Of a stretch of 64,000 nt of DNA, positions 52,894 to 62,166 are shown in pieces. Position numbers and translations under genes: made by a program. Source of the DNA: Burkholderiales bacterium (lineage in GTDB: Bacteria; Pseudomonadota; Gammaproteobacteria; Burkholderiales; Burkholderiaceae); assembly GCA_026225235.1 (NCBI GenBank), contig JAMFSK010000200.1:62001-126000 (forward strand). Direction: 5' to 3'. The notes under the pieces were generated by a model. It was not told where the DNA came from, ran no database searches, and saw nothing but the letters and a program-made list of their open reading frames with translations. How positions within the stretch are numbered: the stretch's first letter is position 1; the number at the start of each line of letters is the position of its first letter.

Positions 52894-54692
52894 ATCGGTA
52901 CCCGAAGCAGAATGCAGCGTGGCTCGTCAAGGCTCCCCTGCTGCGCTGTCTGGCGATCTACGCGCAGATGCCCTGGCGTTTCACGCTGACCGCCGTGTTG
53001 TTCGCGTTCGCCAATATTGGTGTGGCCTGGCAGCAATGGCTGATCGGGCGAGCACTCAATGACGTGAATCGCGGGCACGTCGTGGTTCGGTTGCCCGACG
53101 GTTCGCTCGACTACCATCGCGCCATGTTCTGGCTGACGCTGCTGGTGGGCATCGCATCGCTGCGCGCACTCATTCAGTATCTTGCAGGCGTGATGTCGAT
53201 GATCGTCGGGCAGGAACTGCTGTTCAAGATCCGCGAACGAATCCTGGTCCAGATACAGCGGCTGGATCTCGGCTACCACCGACGCCACGGCATGGGTGAA
53301 CTCGTCACCCGTACCACCCGCGATGCGGACAAGGTTCGCGATGCGTTGATCAACTTCTGGCGGCAGATATTCGAAACGACGCTGCTGGTTCTGGCATCGA
53401 TCGGCATGTTGTATTGGTATTCGCCCTGGCTCGGCATCGTGCCCCTGGTGCTGACGCTGACGGGGCTTGCGATCCTGATGACGCATATGGAACATCTGGT
53501 CGAACTCGACCGGGCGGTCGGCTCCGCGTATGACAAGGTCAATCAGAACCTGACCGAAGGCGTTAACGGAGTGCGCGTGATCAAGGCGTTCAGCCTGGAG
53601 TCAGCTCGTATTGCCAGTTTCGAAACCCAGATCGCCGGCTTTAGCGGCGCGTCGCGGGACGCGATTGCGTATGCGGCACGCCGCATTCCGCTACCCCAGT
53701 GCATCGTTGCGTTGAGCCACGTCTGGGTGCTCGCCTACGGCGCCACGCTGATCGGACAAGGACAGCTCACCATCGGCGGACTGGTCGCCTCCTTGCTGCT
53801 CGCCAACACCCTCGTCCTCCGCGTTGAAGGCATCGGACGCGTCATGCAGATTTTTGCCGATGCCCGCGCATCGGCACAGCGGATCTGGAACTTGCTCGAC
53901 GCAGAGCCGCAATTTGAATCCGGGACTGTGGCACTCCCCCAGGGACCTTTGGGCGTGCGCCTGCAGAACGTGAATGTCACCACGCCCGAAGGAGGCAATG
54001 ACATTCTTGGCGACATCAGTTTCGCCATCGAACCGGGGGAAATCGTCGCCCTGGTCGGCACGACAGGCTCGGGGAAAAGCACGCTGCTGGGGCTGCTGCC
54101 TCGCCTTGCCCACGCGCACGCCGGTTCGGTATCGGTCGGCTCAGCCGAGCAGGGATGGTTCAGTGTCGACTCGCTCGATACGAGCGCGTTGCGCGAACGC
54201 GTGCACGTCGTGCCTCAGGAGAGCTTCCTGTTCTCCGACACACTCGCCGCGAACCTGCGCCTCGGAGCGCCTGATGCAAGCGACACCACCTTGCGCGCAG
54301 CCTTGAAGATGGCTTGCGCGGAAGACATCCTCGACGGCCTGCGCGAGGGTTTTGCCACGCGCCTGGGCGATCGGGGCATGACGCTGTCCGGCGGCCAGCG
54401 ACAGCGGCTGTGCCTCGCGCGCGCGTTGCTCGCAAGGCCTGCGGTGCTCGGCCTCGATGACGCCACCAGCGCACTCGATGCCACCACGGAACGCACGGTG
54501 CTGCAGAACATCCGACAGTTACGCGCGAGCGCCGGCGAGGCCATTACCGTGCTGATTGTCTCGAGCAAGCTCTCTACCATTCTGTTGGCCGACCGCGTGC
54601 TGTTGCTCGCCGCCGGCCGTATTGCCGCACAAGGCACTCACGCGGAACTCGCCTCGCGCGAGCCCGCCTATCGCGATCTGATGGGAATCTGA
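52890..54692 (+). CDS. ABC exporter half-transporter with degenerate ATP site
   Basis: The 600-residue protein has an N-terminal six-helix exporter domain (about 30-320) with the usual coupling regions, and a C-terminal ATPase: Walker A GTTGSGKS from residue 390, intact signature LSGGQRQRL, Walker B LGLDD with Asp523 and Asp524, where 524 replaces the catalytic Glu. In the switch region (IVSSKLSTI) Ser559 replaces the His of the usual AHR. Both changes disable hydrolysis at its own nucleotide site. It overlaps the binding-protein gene by 4 bp and the partner follows at once, so it is one half of a heterodimer. Confidence 0.88.
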   Translation: MNRYPKQNAAWLVKAPLLRCLAIYAQMPWRFTLTAVLFAFANIGVAWQQWLIGRALNDVNRGHVVVRLPDGSLDYHRAMFWLTLLVGIASLRALIQYLAGVMSMIVGQELLFKIRERILVQIQRLDLGYHRRHGMGELVTRTTRDADKVRDALINFWRQIFETTLLVLASIGMLYWYSPWLGIVPLVLTLTGLAILMTHMEHLVELDRAVGSAYDKVNQNLTEGVNGVRVIKAFSLESARIASFETQIAGFSGASRDAIAYAARRIPLPQCIVALSHVWVLAYGATLIGQGQLTIGGLVASLLLANTLVLRVEGIGRVMQIFADARASAQRIWNLLDAEPQFESGTVALPQGPLGVRLQNVNVTTPEGGNDILGDISFAIEPGEIVALVGTTGSGKSTLLGLLPRLAHAHAGSVSVGSAEQGWFSVDSLDTSALRERVHVVPQESFLFSDTLAANLRLGAPDASDTTLRAALKMACAEDILDGLREGFATRLGDRGMTLSGGQRQRLCLARALLARPAVLGLDDATSALDATTERTVLQNIRQLRASAGEAITVLIVSSKLSTILLADRVLLLAAGRIAAQGTHAELASREPAYRDLMGI

Positions 54693-56561
54693 ATGACCAG
54701 CATGCGTGGCAAGACGGCACTGTCCGACATTGAACTCGAAGAGCATCTGGCGCAACAGGCACTAAACCGGAGCATGCTGGTGCGCATGATGCCGCTGCTC
54801 GGACCCGCGTGGCGGCTGATCGCCGCCGTATCGGGAATCGAACTCCTCCTCGTGGCGACTGTGTTCCTGCGGCCGATACTCATTGGCATTGTGATCGATC
54901 GTGGCTTCATTCACGATGCCCCTCACTGGACCATGCTGCCATCGGTGATCACCGGTTGTTGCGCGGCGCTTGCGGCAAGCTGGGCCGCGCGCTTCGCCCT
55001 GGGAGGCCTGTCGCAGTATCTGGCAGGGAAGGCTGCGATTCGTGTTCTCAATGGGCTGCGCGTGCGCGTCTTTGCCCATGTGCAGAGTCTGAGCATTGCC
55101 TACTTTGACCGTACCAAGGCCGGCCGCATCATTTCACGCGCCGATCGCGACGTCGACACGCTCGAACCCCTGCTGATCCAGGGGCCCCCGGAACTGCTAT
55201 CTGCTTTGTTGCGATGTGTGGTGGCCGGCGTGCTGCTGTGGCGGATCGCCCCTAGCCTGCTGGCGAGTCTGATTGCGACCGTGCCGATCCTGTTCGCTGC
55301 AACGGCGATCTTCAAGCGGATTTCGCACCGCAACTGGACACGGGTAGCCGAATGCCGAAGCCGCTTCACCGCCCATCTCGTCGAAACGGTAGCGGGCGTG
55401 CGAATGCTGCAACAGACCGTGCGCGAATCGGACAACCTGACGCTCTACCGGGGCTTGCTGCGCGAGTTCAATCAGGCGCTGATCGGAGGCAGTATCCGCT
55501 CCAACTGGTTCGCGCCCTTCACCTCTGTGTTGACGACCACGGGCATGGCACTCTTGCTGGTGATCGGCGCCCGCGGTCTCACGCTGCACGAAATCACCAT
55601 CGGTCAACTTGCACAGAGTCTGTTCTACGTATTTCTGTTTCTCGGGCCCTTGCAGGAATTGACGGACCTTTTCGAGCGATATGCGAACGGAAGTGCCTGT
55701 GCGCAGCGCATTTTTCTGATGCTCGATACGCCTGCGCAAATCGTCGACGCCGACGATGCCTTCGACCTTCCCGCTTTACGCGGAGAAGTGAGATTTCGAG
55801 ACGTACATTTTAGCTATGACGATCGCAATCGGCGCCCCGTGATCAATGGACTCGATCTGCACATCGCCGCGGGCGAAGTGCTCGCCATCGTGGGACCGAC
55901 CGGCCACGGCAAGAGCACACTCGTCCAGCTGCTCACGCGCTTCTACGATGTGGCGAATGGCGCCGTCGAGATCGATGGCGTGGACATCCGCTCGGTGACC
56001 CAGCGCAGCCTGCGACAACACGTCGGCGTGGTGCTGCAGGACAATGTGCTATTCGGCGGCACGATTCTCGACAACCTGAGACTCGCCCAGCCCGAGGCCT
56101 CCGACGCAGAGCTCATCGGCGCCGCCCGGGCATTGGGGGCCGACGAAATCCTCGAAAGCCTTCCGCATGGCTATGACACAGAAGTCGGGCCGCTGGGTGC
56201 GGACCTGAGCCACGGGCAACGGCAACTGGTCTGTCTGGTACGGGCCTATCTGGCCAATCCTCGGGTACTGGTGCTGGACGAGGCCACCTCAGCTGTCGAC
56301 GTCCATACCGAACGACGTATCCAGCGCGCGTTACGGACGCTTTGCAGAGGTCGCACGGCCATCATCATCGCTCACCGGCTTGCGACCATCCGGGACGCGA
56401 GCCGCATCGCGGTCATCCGGCAAGGACAGGTCGCGGAGATCGGTTCACATCATGAATTGTTGTTGCGACCCGGCGGCCTCTATGCGGCCCTCTATCAGGC
56501 GTATGAAGAAAGTGCCTTGGCCGACGAGAACTTCAGCGTGGTCGCCGAAGCGTGGTCCTGA
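54693..56561 (+). CDS. ABC exporter half-transporter, catalytic partner
   Basis: The 622-residue protein begins directly after the stop of the first half (no spacer). It has an N-terminal helical extension of about 40 residues, a six-helix exporter domain (about 45-345) and an ATPase with Walker A GPTGHGKS, Walker B VLVLDEATSAVD with Glu530, and switch His561 in IIAHRLATI, all intact. Its own signature is altered to LSHGQ at 505-509. The altered signature faces the degenerate Walker site of the partner, as in known heterodimeric exporters such as TM287/288. Cargo is unknown; export of a toxic desulfurised product or intermediate is plausible. Confidence 0.9.
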   Translation: MTSMRGKTALSDIELEEHLAQQALNRSMLVRMMPLLGPAWRLIAAVSGIELLLVATVFLRPILIGIVIDRGFIHDAPHWTMLPSVITGCCAALAASWAARFALGGLSQYLAGKAAIRVLNGLRVRVFAHVQSLSIAYFDRTKAGRIISRADRDVDTLEPLLIQGPPELLSALLRCVVAGVLLWRIAPSLLASLIATVPILFAATAIFKRISHRNWTRVAECRSRFTAHLVETVAGVRMLQQTVRESDNLTLYRGLLREFNQALIGGSIRSNWFAPFTSVLTTTGMALLLVIGARGLTLHEITIGQLAQSLFYVFLFLGPLQELTDLFERYANGSACAQRIFLMLDTPAQIVDADDAFDLPALRGEVRFRDVHFSYDDRNRRPVINGLDLHIAAGEVLAIVGPTGHGKSTLVQLLTRFYDVANGAVEIDGVDIRSVTQRSLRQHVGVVLQDNVLFGGTILDNLRLAQPEASDAELIGAARALGADEILESLPHGYDTEVGPLGADLSHGQRQLVCLVRAYLANPRVLVLDEATSAVDVHTERRIQRALRTLCRGRTAIIIAHRLATIRDASRIAVIRQGQVAEIGSHHELLLRPGGLYAALYQAYEESALADENFSVVAEAWS

Positions 56562-56570
56562 TCGGCGAAC

Positions 56571-56589
56571 GAGGCAGATCGTCTGTCTC
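56571..56589. terminator. Short hairpin between convergent exporter and dszB-like genes
   Basis: GAGGCAGA-TCG-TCTGTCTC forms an 8-bp stem with one G-T pair and a 3-base loop, 10 bp after the exporter stop and 30 bp from the stop of the opposite gene. It may act as a bidirectional terminator, but there is no T run. Confidence 0.4.
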
Positions 56590-56618
56590 ACCTTCGGGTG
56601 GCAGGCGCGCGCCGGTGG

Positions 56619-57710
56619 CTAGTGAAAGAGCGTTCGCGCGGGCGCCGCAATGCGTTGCCCGCCAATCATTGTCGGCCGCTGACGCATGACATCCGACAGC
56701 GGTCCCGGTTCTACCCATCGCTCCAACTCGAAATCGTTGGCCAGGAAACCTTCCCTGAGCAGAAAGCCCTTAAAAGCGCCCAGGCCTTCAATCGATCTCG
56801 GCTCCAGCGCCAGCCGCAGATTCTGATGCACATTGTGGCCATAGGCGTAGCGAATCCAGTGCCGCGTCCACCCCGTCTCGCGACCGATCATCTCGACGGC
56901 CCGGGCGGGATTATCCGCTGCCCATTCTCCCGCCGCCACGACGCGTTCGAGCAATAGCCGCACGAGGTCCGGGCGGTTGTCGAGCAAGCGCTGGTTCACG
57001 GTCAGAGGACGTGGCGTGCCATTGCCGATCCGCATCATGGGGTCCGCATGAAATCCGATATTGGCAATCATCTTCGCGCCGATCAGATGGGCGGTCTCCG
57101 CGCCGCGCACATCTTTCAAGTACACGACGTCGACCAGGCCCGTGCTCAGCGCGCTGGCTTCGCTCGCATACGTGTGCCGGCCGCGCCGCGCGATATCGAC
57201 CGAACGGACCACGTCGTCGCGAATCGTCGTCGGCATCGCGTGGTCAGGGATATCGACCCACTCGACTTCGTGACGGCCAATCCCCTCGGCATCCAACATC
57301 GCAGTGATAGCGCGCAGTGCGGCGGCACGGTTGTGATCGATGGTCGTCGTGTGTCGGGGCAGACCGATACGCCGTCCGCGCAAGTCGCGCGGCGTCTCGA
57401 TGCGAGCTGTCGGTAGCGCGGCAAGGGCCTGAAATTCATCGGTCCATGTGAGACCAAGCACGCGAGTCGGCTGACCGATTGCGCGCCCGAACAGCGCGGG
57501 CACGCTGCCGCCCTGGCGCAACGAATCAGGGAGGTCCATCTGCCCGTGCAGCGAAGGCTGTCGCGGATCGCGACCGTCTTCGAGCAAGGAATGCAATTCA
57601 ATGTCAGCCGCGCGAGCCACATCTCGCAGCCAGCCGAGATGCCAGGCAATAGACAGGGGGGTGGGAACAGGAGGTCTGACGCACCAGACGATTTCAGGAT
57701 CAGCGGCCAT
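56619..57710 (-). CDS. DszB-like protein with His/Arg but without the catalytic Cys
   Basis: The 363-residue protein is a DszB homologue: VRPPVPTPLSIAWHLGWL, DSLRQGGSVPALFGR, RVLGLTWTDE, LRGRRIGLPRH and a C-terminal helical part. At the DszB catalytic positions it has Pro13 in place of Cys27, while His55 and Arg65 match His60 and Arg70 with the same spacing of ten residues. A free Cys10 lies three residues upstream. ATG 57710 has GAGG 7 bases upstream; there is no signal peptide. It lies downstream of a TonB receptor gene on the same strand, separated by a terminator-like hairpin. Activity is uncertain. Confidence 0.77.
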   Translation of the reverse strand: MAADPEIVWCVRPPVPTPLSIAWHLGWLRDVARAADIELHSLLEDGRDPRQPSLHGQMDLPDSLRQGGSVPALFGRAIGQPTRVLGLTWTDEFQALAALPTARIETPRDLRGRRIGLPRHTTTIDHNRAAALRAITAMLDAEGIGRHEVEWVDIPDHAMPTTIRDDVVRSVDIARRGRHTYASEASALSTGLVDVVYLKDVRGAETAHLIGAKMIANIGFHADPMMRIGNGTPRPLTVNQRLLDNRPDLVRLLLERVVAAGEWAADNPARAVEMIGRETGWTRHWIRYAYGHNVHQNLRLALEPRSIEGLGAFKGFLLREGFLANDFELERWVEPGPLSDVMRQRPTMIGGQRIAAPARTLFH

Positions 57711-57750
57711 CGGGCGCCTCACGTAACGGGAATGCGCAAGATCAATACGG

Positions 57751-57789
57751 AAACAAGAAGAGAGTTTCGCCGTAACCGGCAAAACTCTC
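57751..57789 (-). terminator. Intrinsic terminator/attenuator between TonB receptor and dszB-like gene
   Basis: Arms at 57760-57772 and 57777-57789 form a 13-bp stem with one mismatch and a 4-base loop. On the minus strand the stem is followed by TTCTTGTTT (57751-57759), giving a classical Rho-independent terminator for transcription leaving the receptor gene. It lies 50-100 bp before the dszB-like start, so it may reduce rather than abolish downstream transcription. Confidence 0.7.
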
Positions 57790-57814
57790 CCGAGCAAAAA
57801 CGACCTCGCCAACC

Positions 57815-60325
57815 CTACCAGCGGAACGTCCCGCTCACGCCGACATAGCGTGGCTCGCCAAGTGCGGTCGGATCGGAACCGTTGGCCGCAACCTGACTCA
57901 GGATGACATACGACTTGTTCAGGACATTGTTGGCATAGACCGAAATGTCATACTTCTTGTTCGGCGACGTGTAGGTCGCACTCACGTTGCCAAGTGTATA
58001 GCCACCCTCGCGCTGAAGCGGATCATTCTGCACGACAGCGTTATAGAAGATCGAGCTGCGATAGCTCCAGTCGGTGCTGAACAGCACGCTTCCACCGACG
58101 GCTTCCGGCAAGGGCACCCGATAGTCGACCCCCACGGTGATCGATGTATGCGGCGTCCGATAGAACGAGTTGCCGCTTGCGTTCACGACCTTCGTACCCT
58201 GATAGGTCACGAAGTTCGTATAGTGCGCGTTAAGAAAGCCCAGGCCCGTCCACAAGCGAAGGTTCTCTGTGGGCAGCGCCTGCAGTTCAAATTCGATGCC
58301 CTGGACCCTGCCGTTCGCCGCATTCTGCGTGGTGCTGGTGGTCTGGTTCGGCAATCCCGCCGGGTTCGGGGTCTGCACGTTCAATTGCAGGTTCTTCATT
58401 TGATAGTCGAAGACTGCGGTATTGAAAATGAGCCGTCTGTCCAGCCATGCCGTTTTAAGCCCGAGCTCGTAGTCCGTCAGCGTTTCCGGCTGCACTTCGG
58501 GAATGACAGGCTTTCCTCCGGGCACGGCAATGCTCGGGTTGAAGCCGCCCGATCGAAAGCCGGTCGCAAAACGTGCATAGACAAGCGCGTCCTTGCTTAG
58601 CTTGAACTGCGGCGTCAAATCGAAAGTGGTCTGGCTCCAGGAGTCATTCGCCGACAACGACGTGCTGCTGATTGCGGGAGATCCCGGAGCCGGCGATACG
58701 GCCGACAACGGCCACCATGTACCCGGGTTGTTGAATACCACCGAACCGGCGGCCCCGCTGGCGATCCGGGATTCCTCCACCGACTTCGTCTCGCGGGTGT
58801 AACGAACCCCGCCGGTCAATGAAGCGCGGTCCGTGATGTTAAACGTCGCGCTGCCAAACAACGCATTGCTCTGGTCGGCCTGATGGAGCGGCTGGCTCAG
58901 ATAGGCGGTACTTTTCGTCGGTGCGATCGTTGCCGACACAGCCTGATAGTCCAGGCTCGAGTCGAAGAACATATAGCCGACGAGCCAGTTGAACCGGTCC
59001 GTCTGCGGAGATGCGAGACGCAATTCCTGCGAGATTTGCCGGAAGTCCGACTGCGAATACGTCCCGCTCTGGTTCGGTACGCGCGGAGAAGGCGCCGTGC
59101 CAGGTTGCTGCACTATGTCGTCGTGCGCCGTCTCGATCGCCGAGATCGACGTGAGCTTCAAGCGGTCGAACTGGTAGTTCAACGTCACGCTTGCACCCGC
59201 GGTGTCGTTCGTCACCTGGCTATAGCCGGAATAGAACGAATCACCGATCTGCGGGCTTATCCCGTAGGAAGGCACGAAGCCATAGTTGTCCGCGCCACCC
59301 GGATTGATACCGATCGGATAGCTCGGTGAGGCAGTGCCGCTGTAGCGCGCAAAGTGCGCGTTGACCAGGGCCGTGAAATTGTCCGACAGCACCGCCAGCA
59401 GCTGAATACGGCCGCCGCAATCGGAGTAGTCCGGCTGGCTGCCTCCCGTAAAGTTATTGTGCGCGTACCCACTTGTCTCGTCGCAACGAAACGAGACACG
59501 CCCGGCCAGCGCGTCGTCCTTGATGGGACCCCCGACCGCCGCTTCGACCGTTCGCGTGCCGTAGTTGCCGATGCCAAGTTTGGCGTAGCCGTCGTAGTCG
59601 AACGTCGGCTTTTGCGAGATGAAGTTGATAGCCCCGCCGGTCGTGTTTTTGCCCCAGAGGGTTCCCTGCGGTCCCCGCAGCACTTCGACGCGCTGCTGGT
59701 CATAGATCGGGAATACCTGGCTTGAGGCAAGCGCGATAAACACATCGTCCTGGTAGATACCAATCGGCCCTTCAAGGTTCACTGAGGGGTCGTTCGAGCC
59801 GATACCCCGCAGGAACCAACGCGGCTTCGAGGTCAACCCACCACTGGACTGTGCCGAGAAGTTCGGCACCAGCCGTGCGATGTCGTTCGAATTGTGGATG
59901 TTGGCGTTTTGAAGGTAGTCGCCACTGATGGCCGTGATCGCTACTGGGACGTCCTGAATCTTCTGCTCGCGTCGCTGTGCCGTGACGGTCACTGCGCCCA
60001 ACTGTTTAGGCGCAGCATCGGCCTTTTTCGACGCGACGGTCGATTTGCCCGTTGTCTTCGGCGTCGTTGACGAACTGGTCGCACCAGTACCCGGTTGAAG
60101 CGCATCACCCGATGTCACCGCGACCTCGGGAGCCGCGTTGCCCGTGACTGTCGCCGAAGATTGCGCCTGGCTCAGCATCGGAAACGCGAGCATCGCCGCA
60201 AACCATGCACTGCGCGTGAGACGTAAGCCGTGCACGTGGCCTTGACGCGATCGGGTTGTTTTCTTTGCTTTACGAGGGGGGACTGACGGTTGATGAAGAT
60301 GATCGACTTGCACTGGCTTCCCCAT
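57815..60325 (-). CDS. TonB-dependent outer-membrane receptor, third copy
   Basis: The 836-residue protein (from ATG 60325) has a plug starting at AVTVTAQRREQKIQDVPVAI, RGIGSNDPSVNLEGPIGIY, VEVLRGPQGTLWGKNTTGGAINF, and a barrel ending VSGTFRW. The signal peptide LTRSAWFAAMLAFPMLSQAQ is preceded by about 37 basic residues, an unusually long n-region; a GTG start within it (near 60237, with AAGG upstream) would give a normal signal. A Ser/Thr/Lys-rich linker lies between signal and plug. A -24/-12 site 48 bp upstream of ATG 60325 makes it part of the sulfur set. Confidence 0.88.
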   Translation of the reverse strand: MGKPVQVDHLHQPSVPPRKAKKTTRSRQGHVHGLRLTRSAWFAAMLAFPMLSQAQSSATVTGNAAPEVAVTSGDALQPGTGATSSSTTPKTTGKSTVASKKADAAPKQLGAVTVTAQRREQKIQDVPVAITAISGDYLQNANIHNSNDIARLVPNFSAQSSGGLTSKPRWFLRGIGSNDPSVNLEGPIGIYQDDVFIALASSQVFPIYDQQRVEVLRGPQGTLWGKNTTGGAINFISQKPTFDYDGYAKLGIGNYGTRTVEAAVGGPIKDDALAGRVSFRCDETSGYAHNNFTGGSQPDYSDCGGRIQLLAVLSDNFTALVNAHFARYSGTASPSYPIGINPGGADNYGFVPSYGISPQIGDSFYSGYSQVTNDTAGASVTLNYQFDRLKLTSISAIETAHDDIVQQPGTAPSPRVPNQSGTYSQSDFRQISQELRLASPQTDRFNWLVGYMFFDSSLDYQAVSATIAPTKSTAYLSQPLHQADQSNALFGSATFNITDRASLTGGVRYTRETKSVEESRIASGAAGSVVFNNPGTWWPLSAVSPAPGSPAISSTSLSANDSWSQTTFDLTPQFKLSKDALVYARFATGFRSGGFNPSIAVPGGKPVIPEVQPETLTDYELGLKTAWLDRRLIFNTAVFDYQMKNLQLNVQTPNPAGLPNQTTSTTQNAANGRVQGIEFELQALPTENLRLWTGLGFLNAHYTNFVTYQGTKVVNASGNSFYRTPHTSITVGVDYRVPLPEAVGGSVLFSTDWSYRSSIFYNAVVQNDPLQREGGYTLGNVSATYTSPNKKYDISVYANNVLNKSYVILSQVAANGSDPTALGEPRYVGVSGTFRW

Positions 60326-60695
60326 GGATTTTTCGTTGCCGAAGCTGTTATGTACTGAGCGGGGTGCTAGATAGCAGCAACTATGCCAATTGCCGTTCAA
60401 TCGGGGAGTCAGCCAATGGGGCCAAGGATTCCAGCACACGTAGCAGTCGTGTCGCTTGGGATTCGCTTCGGATACGCAGGCGGCCTTCTGCTCCGAACCC
60501 AACAGTCCAGTGCGGGAATCGGCGCAGACGCGGATACACAGTCGCCTTCCACACCGAGGTTTGCTGCGTATTGCACACACACACATATCGAACGCACATC
60601 AACTTGGTTGTCCTGCGGGAGCGCAGCCCCTAGATTCGGGTGTTCATGCATTTCATTCGCCCGCCCCGTGCGGTCGGCTGCCAAGGAAACAACAC
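60326..60695. other. Divergent region between TonB receptor 3 and activator 3
   Basis: This 370-bp region contains the minus-strand sigma-54 match at 60373-60388, a short CA repeat near 60574-60585 and the ribosome site AAGGAAA in front of the GTG at 60696. Open frames of both genes extend into it without homology. No sigma-54 site was found for the activator gene itself. Confidence 0.6.
60373..60388 (-). promoter_or_regulatory. Sigma-54 promoter candidate for TonB receptor 3
   Basis: On the minus strand TGGCAT-AGTTG-CTGCT has the GG and GC doublets correctly spaced, a consensus -24 box and one change in the -12 box. It ends 48 bp before ATG 60325. Confidence 0.62.
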
Positions 60696-61874
60696 GTGAC
60701 ACTCGACTCCCAGCCTCCCACCACCCTGCTTGCGCTTGACGACGCTCAGCCGCTGTCAATCCGGGCCAAGGCGATGGTCTTCGCCGATCCCGCCTCTCGC
60801 GCGCTGCTTGACTATCTCGAACGGATGGCGCCCAGCGATGTGCCGGTTTTGGTCAATGGCGAAACGGGCACCGGGAAGGAACTCGTCGCGCGCCATGTGC
60901 ATCGTTTAAGCAAGCGAGCCGGCCCTTTCCTCGCTGTGAATTGCGGCGCGATCACTGAGCAGCTTGCAGAGAGCGAATTGTTCGGTCACGAAGCAGGTGC
61001 GTTCACGGGCGCGGTCGGACGCCGTCAGGGATGGTTCGAGGCGGCGGATGGCGGCACTCTCTTTCTGGACGAAATTGGTGATCTGCCGCTTCCCTTGCAA
61101 GTCAAGTTGCTGCGTGTACTGCAGGAACGTGAAGTCGTGCGGCTCGGCTCGCGCAAGCCGATCCCGATCGATGTCCGACTGGTCGCGGCGACCAATGTCG
61201 ACTTGAATCATGCGGTGCATGCGGGTCGCTTCCGGCTCGATCTGCTTTACCGATTGAACATTGCTCAGGTCCGGTTGCCGCCGCTGCGCGAGCGACCCGG
61301 CGATATCGAACCGCTCGCGGAGCATTTTCTCAAGCAGTACACGCAGCGACTGGGCCGCGCGCCTGTCCGCCTATCCGCGGGTGCGCGTGCGACGCTGAAG
61401 CGCTATCCATGGCCGGGGAACATCCGCGAGCTAGAAAACGCGATTCATTTTGCGCTGCTCGTTGCCGATGGGTCCGATCTCGAGCCCGAACATTTGAGTA
61501 TGGCGGGCAGCTGGAATGAGCATGCGTGGGACAGTACCTGGAGCGATGATGCTGCGGCGCCCGGGGCACACGCGCAGATGAACGGAACCCCGCTCGCCAT
61601 CATTGGCAAGCAACTCGAGCGCTTGCTCGATGCACCGCCTTCCGACCTGTTCAACGAACTGGATTCGCTCATTGTCCGGACGGCGTTCCGCGCGAGTGGC
61701 GAAAATCAGGTACGCGCGGCAGCGCTGCTTGGCGTCACGCGCAATGTCATCAGAACGATGCTGCGCCGCCATGGCTTGCTGGGTGCTGCCGATGGCGAAT
61801 CGACACCTCGCGATAACCCGGCGCAAGTCCCCGATGCAAGCGACGATCATCGGCCAGCATCACCGAACGACTGA
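60696..61874 (+). CDS. Sigma-54-dependent activator without sensor domain, copy 3
   Basis: The 392-residue protein starts at GTG 60696, which has AAGGAAA 7 bases upstream and is where similarity to activator copy 1 begins (both share [14 protein letters not shown]-type residues before the ATPase). Walker A is GETGTGKE at 55-62, the sigma-54 contact loop is canonical GAFTGA at 101-106, Walker [12 protein letters not shown], then [17 protein letters not shown] and a Fis-type helix-turn-helix [20 protein letters not shown]. No sensory domain. It is divergent from TonB receptor 3 and 292 bp before a sigma-54-preceded monooxygenase gene. Confidence 0.87.
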   Translation: MTLDSQPPTTLLALDDAQPLSIRAKAMVFADPASRALLDYLERMAPSDVPVLVNGETGTGKELVARHVHRLSKRAGPFLAVNCGAITEQLAESELFGHEAGAFTGAVGRRQGWFEAADGGTLFLDEIGDLPLPLQVKLLRVLQEREVVRLGSRKPIPIDVRLVAATNVDLNHAVHAGRFRLDLLYRLNIAQVRLPPLRERPGDIEPLAEHFLKQYTQRLGRAPVRLSAGARATLKRYPWPGNIRELENAIHFALLVADGSDLEPEHLSMAGSWNEHAWDSTWSDDAAAPGAHAQMNGTPLAIIGKQLERLLDAPPSDLFNELDSLIVRTAFRASGENQVRAAALLGVTRNVIRTMLRRHGLLGAADGESTPRDNPAQVPDASDDHRPASPND

Positions 61875-62166
61875 GCTGTTGATTCTGCGGACTCGACCCG
61901 TCTTCACCCATACAGGAAAGTGCCGACCGCCATCCTCTCGGCGACGACGATCACGATGACGAAGACGGACCAAGGTCGCGCGAGCTGCTCGCCCCATGGT
62001 GTTTTTCGCACACCCACCGTTACAGCCCTTCCTTCAATTGTTGAACTCGCAGCACTTCAAGCGTGAGGCATCCCGCGCGGCAACGCTTTGAAGCGATGGC
62101 ATGGACGTTGCATTAACGATCTCGTCAAGCGGAAGCAAATCGCTGACATCTCTGACGAGGAGTGCA
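61875..62166 (+). other. Intergenic region with inverted repeat, upstream of the ssuD-like gene
   Basis: This 292-bp region lies between activator 3 and the monooxygenase gene. Besides the sigma-54 promoter at 62097-62112 it contains TTCAA-TTG-TTGAA at 62033-62045, a small dyad about 50 bp upstream of the -24 box. The start codon has GAGGAG 5-6 bases upstream. No terminator for the activator gene was obvious. Confidence 0.6.
62097..62112 (+). promoter_or_regulatory. Sigma-54 (-24/-12) promoter for the ssuD-like/dszB operon
   Basis: TGGCAT-GGACG-TTGCA matches the sigma-54 consensus at every constrained position (TGGCAY, TTGCW, correct 5-base spacer). It ends 54 bp before the ATG at 62167 and reads towards it. 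Confidence 0.82.

Noticed and set aside
60574-60585. CA dinucleotide repeat upstream of activator 3
   Set aside because: Only about six units, outside coding sequence; too short to propose phase variation.
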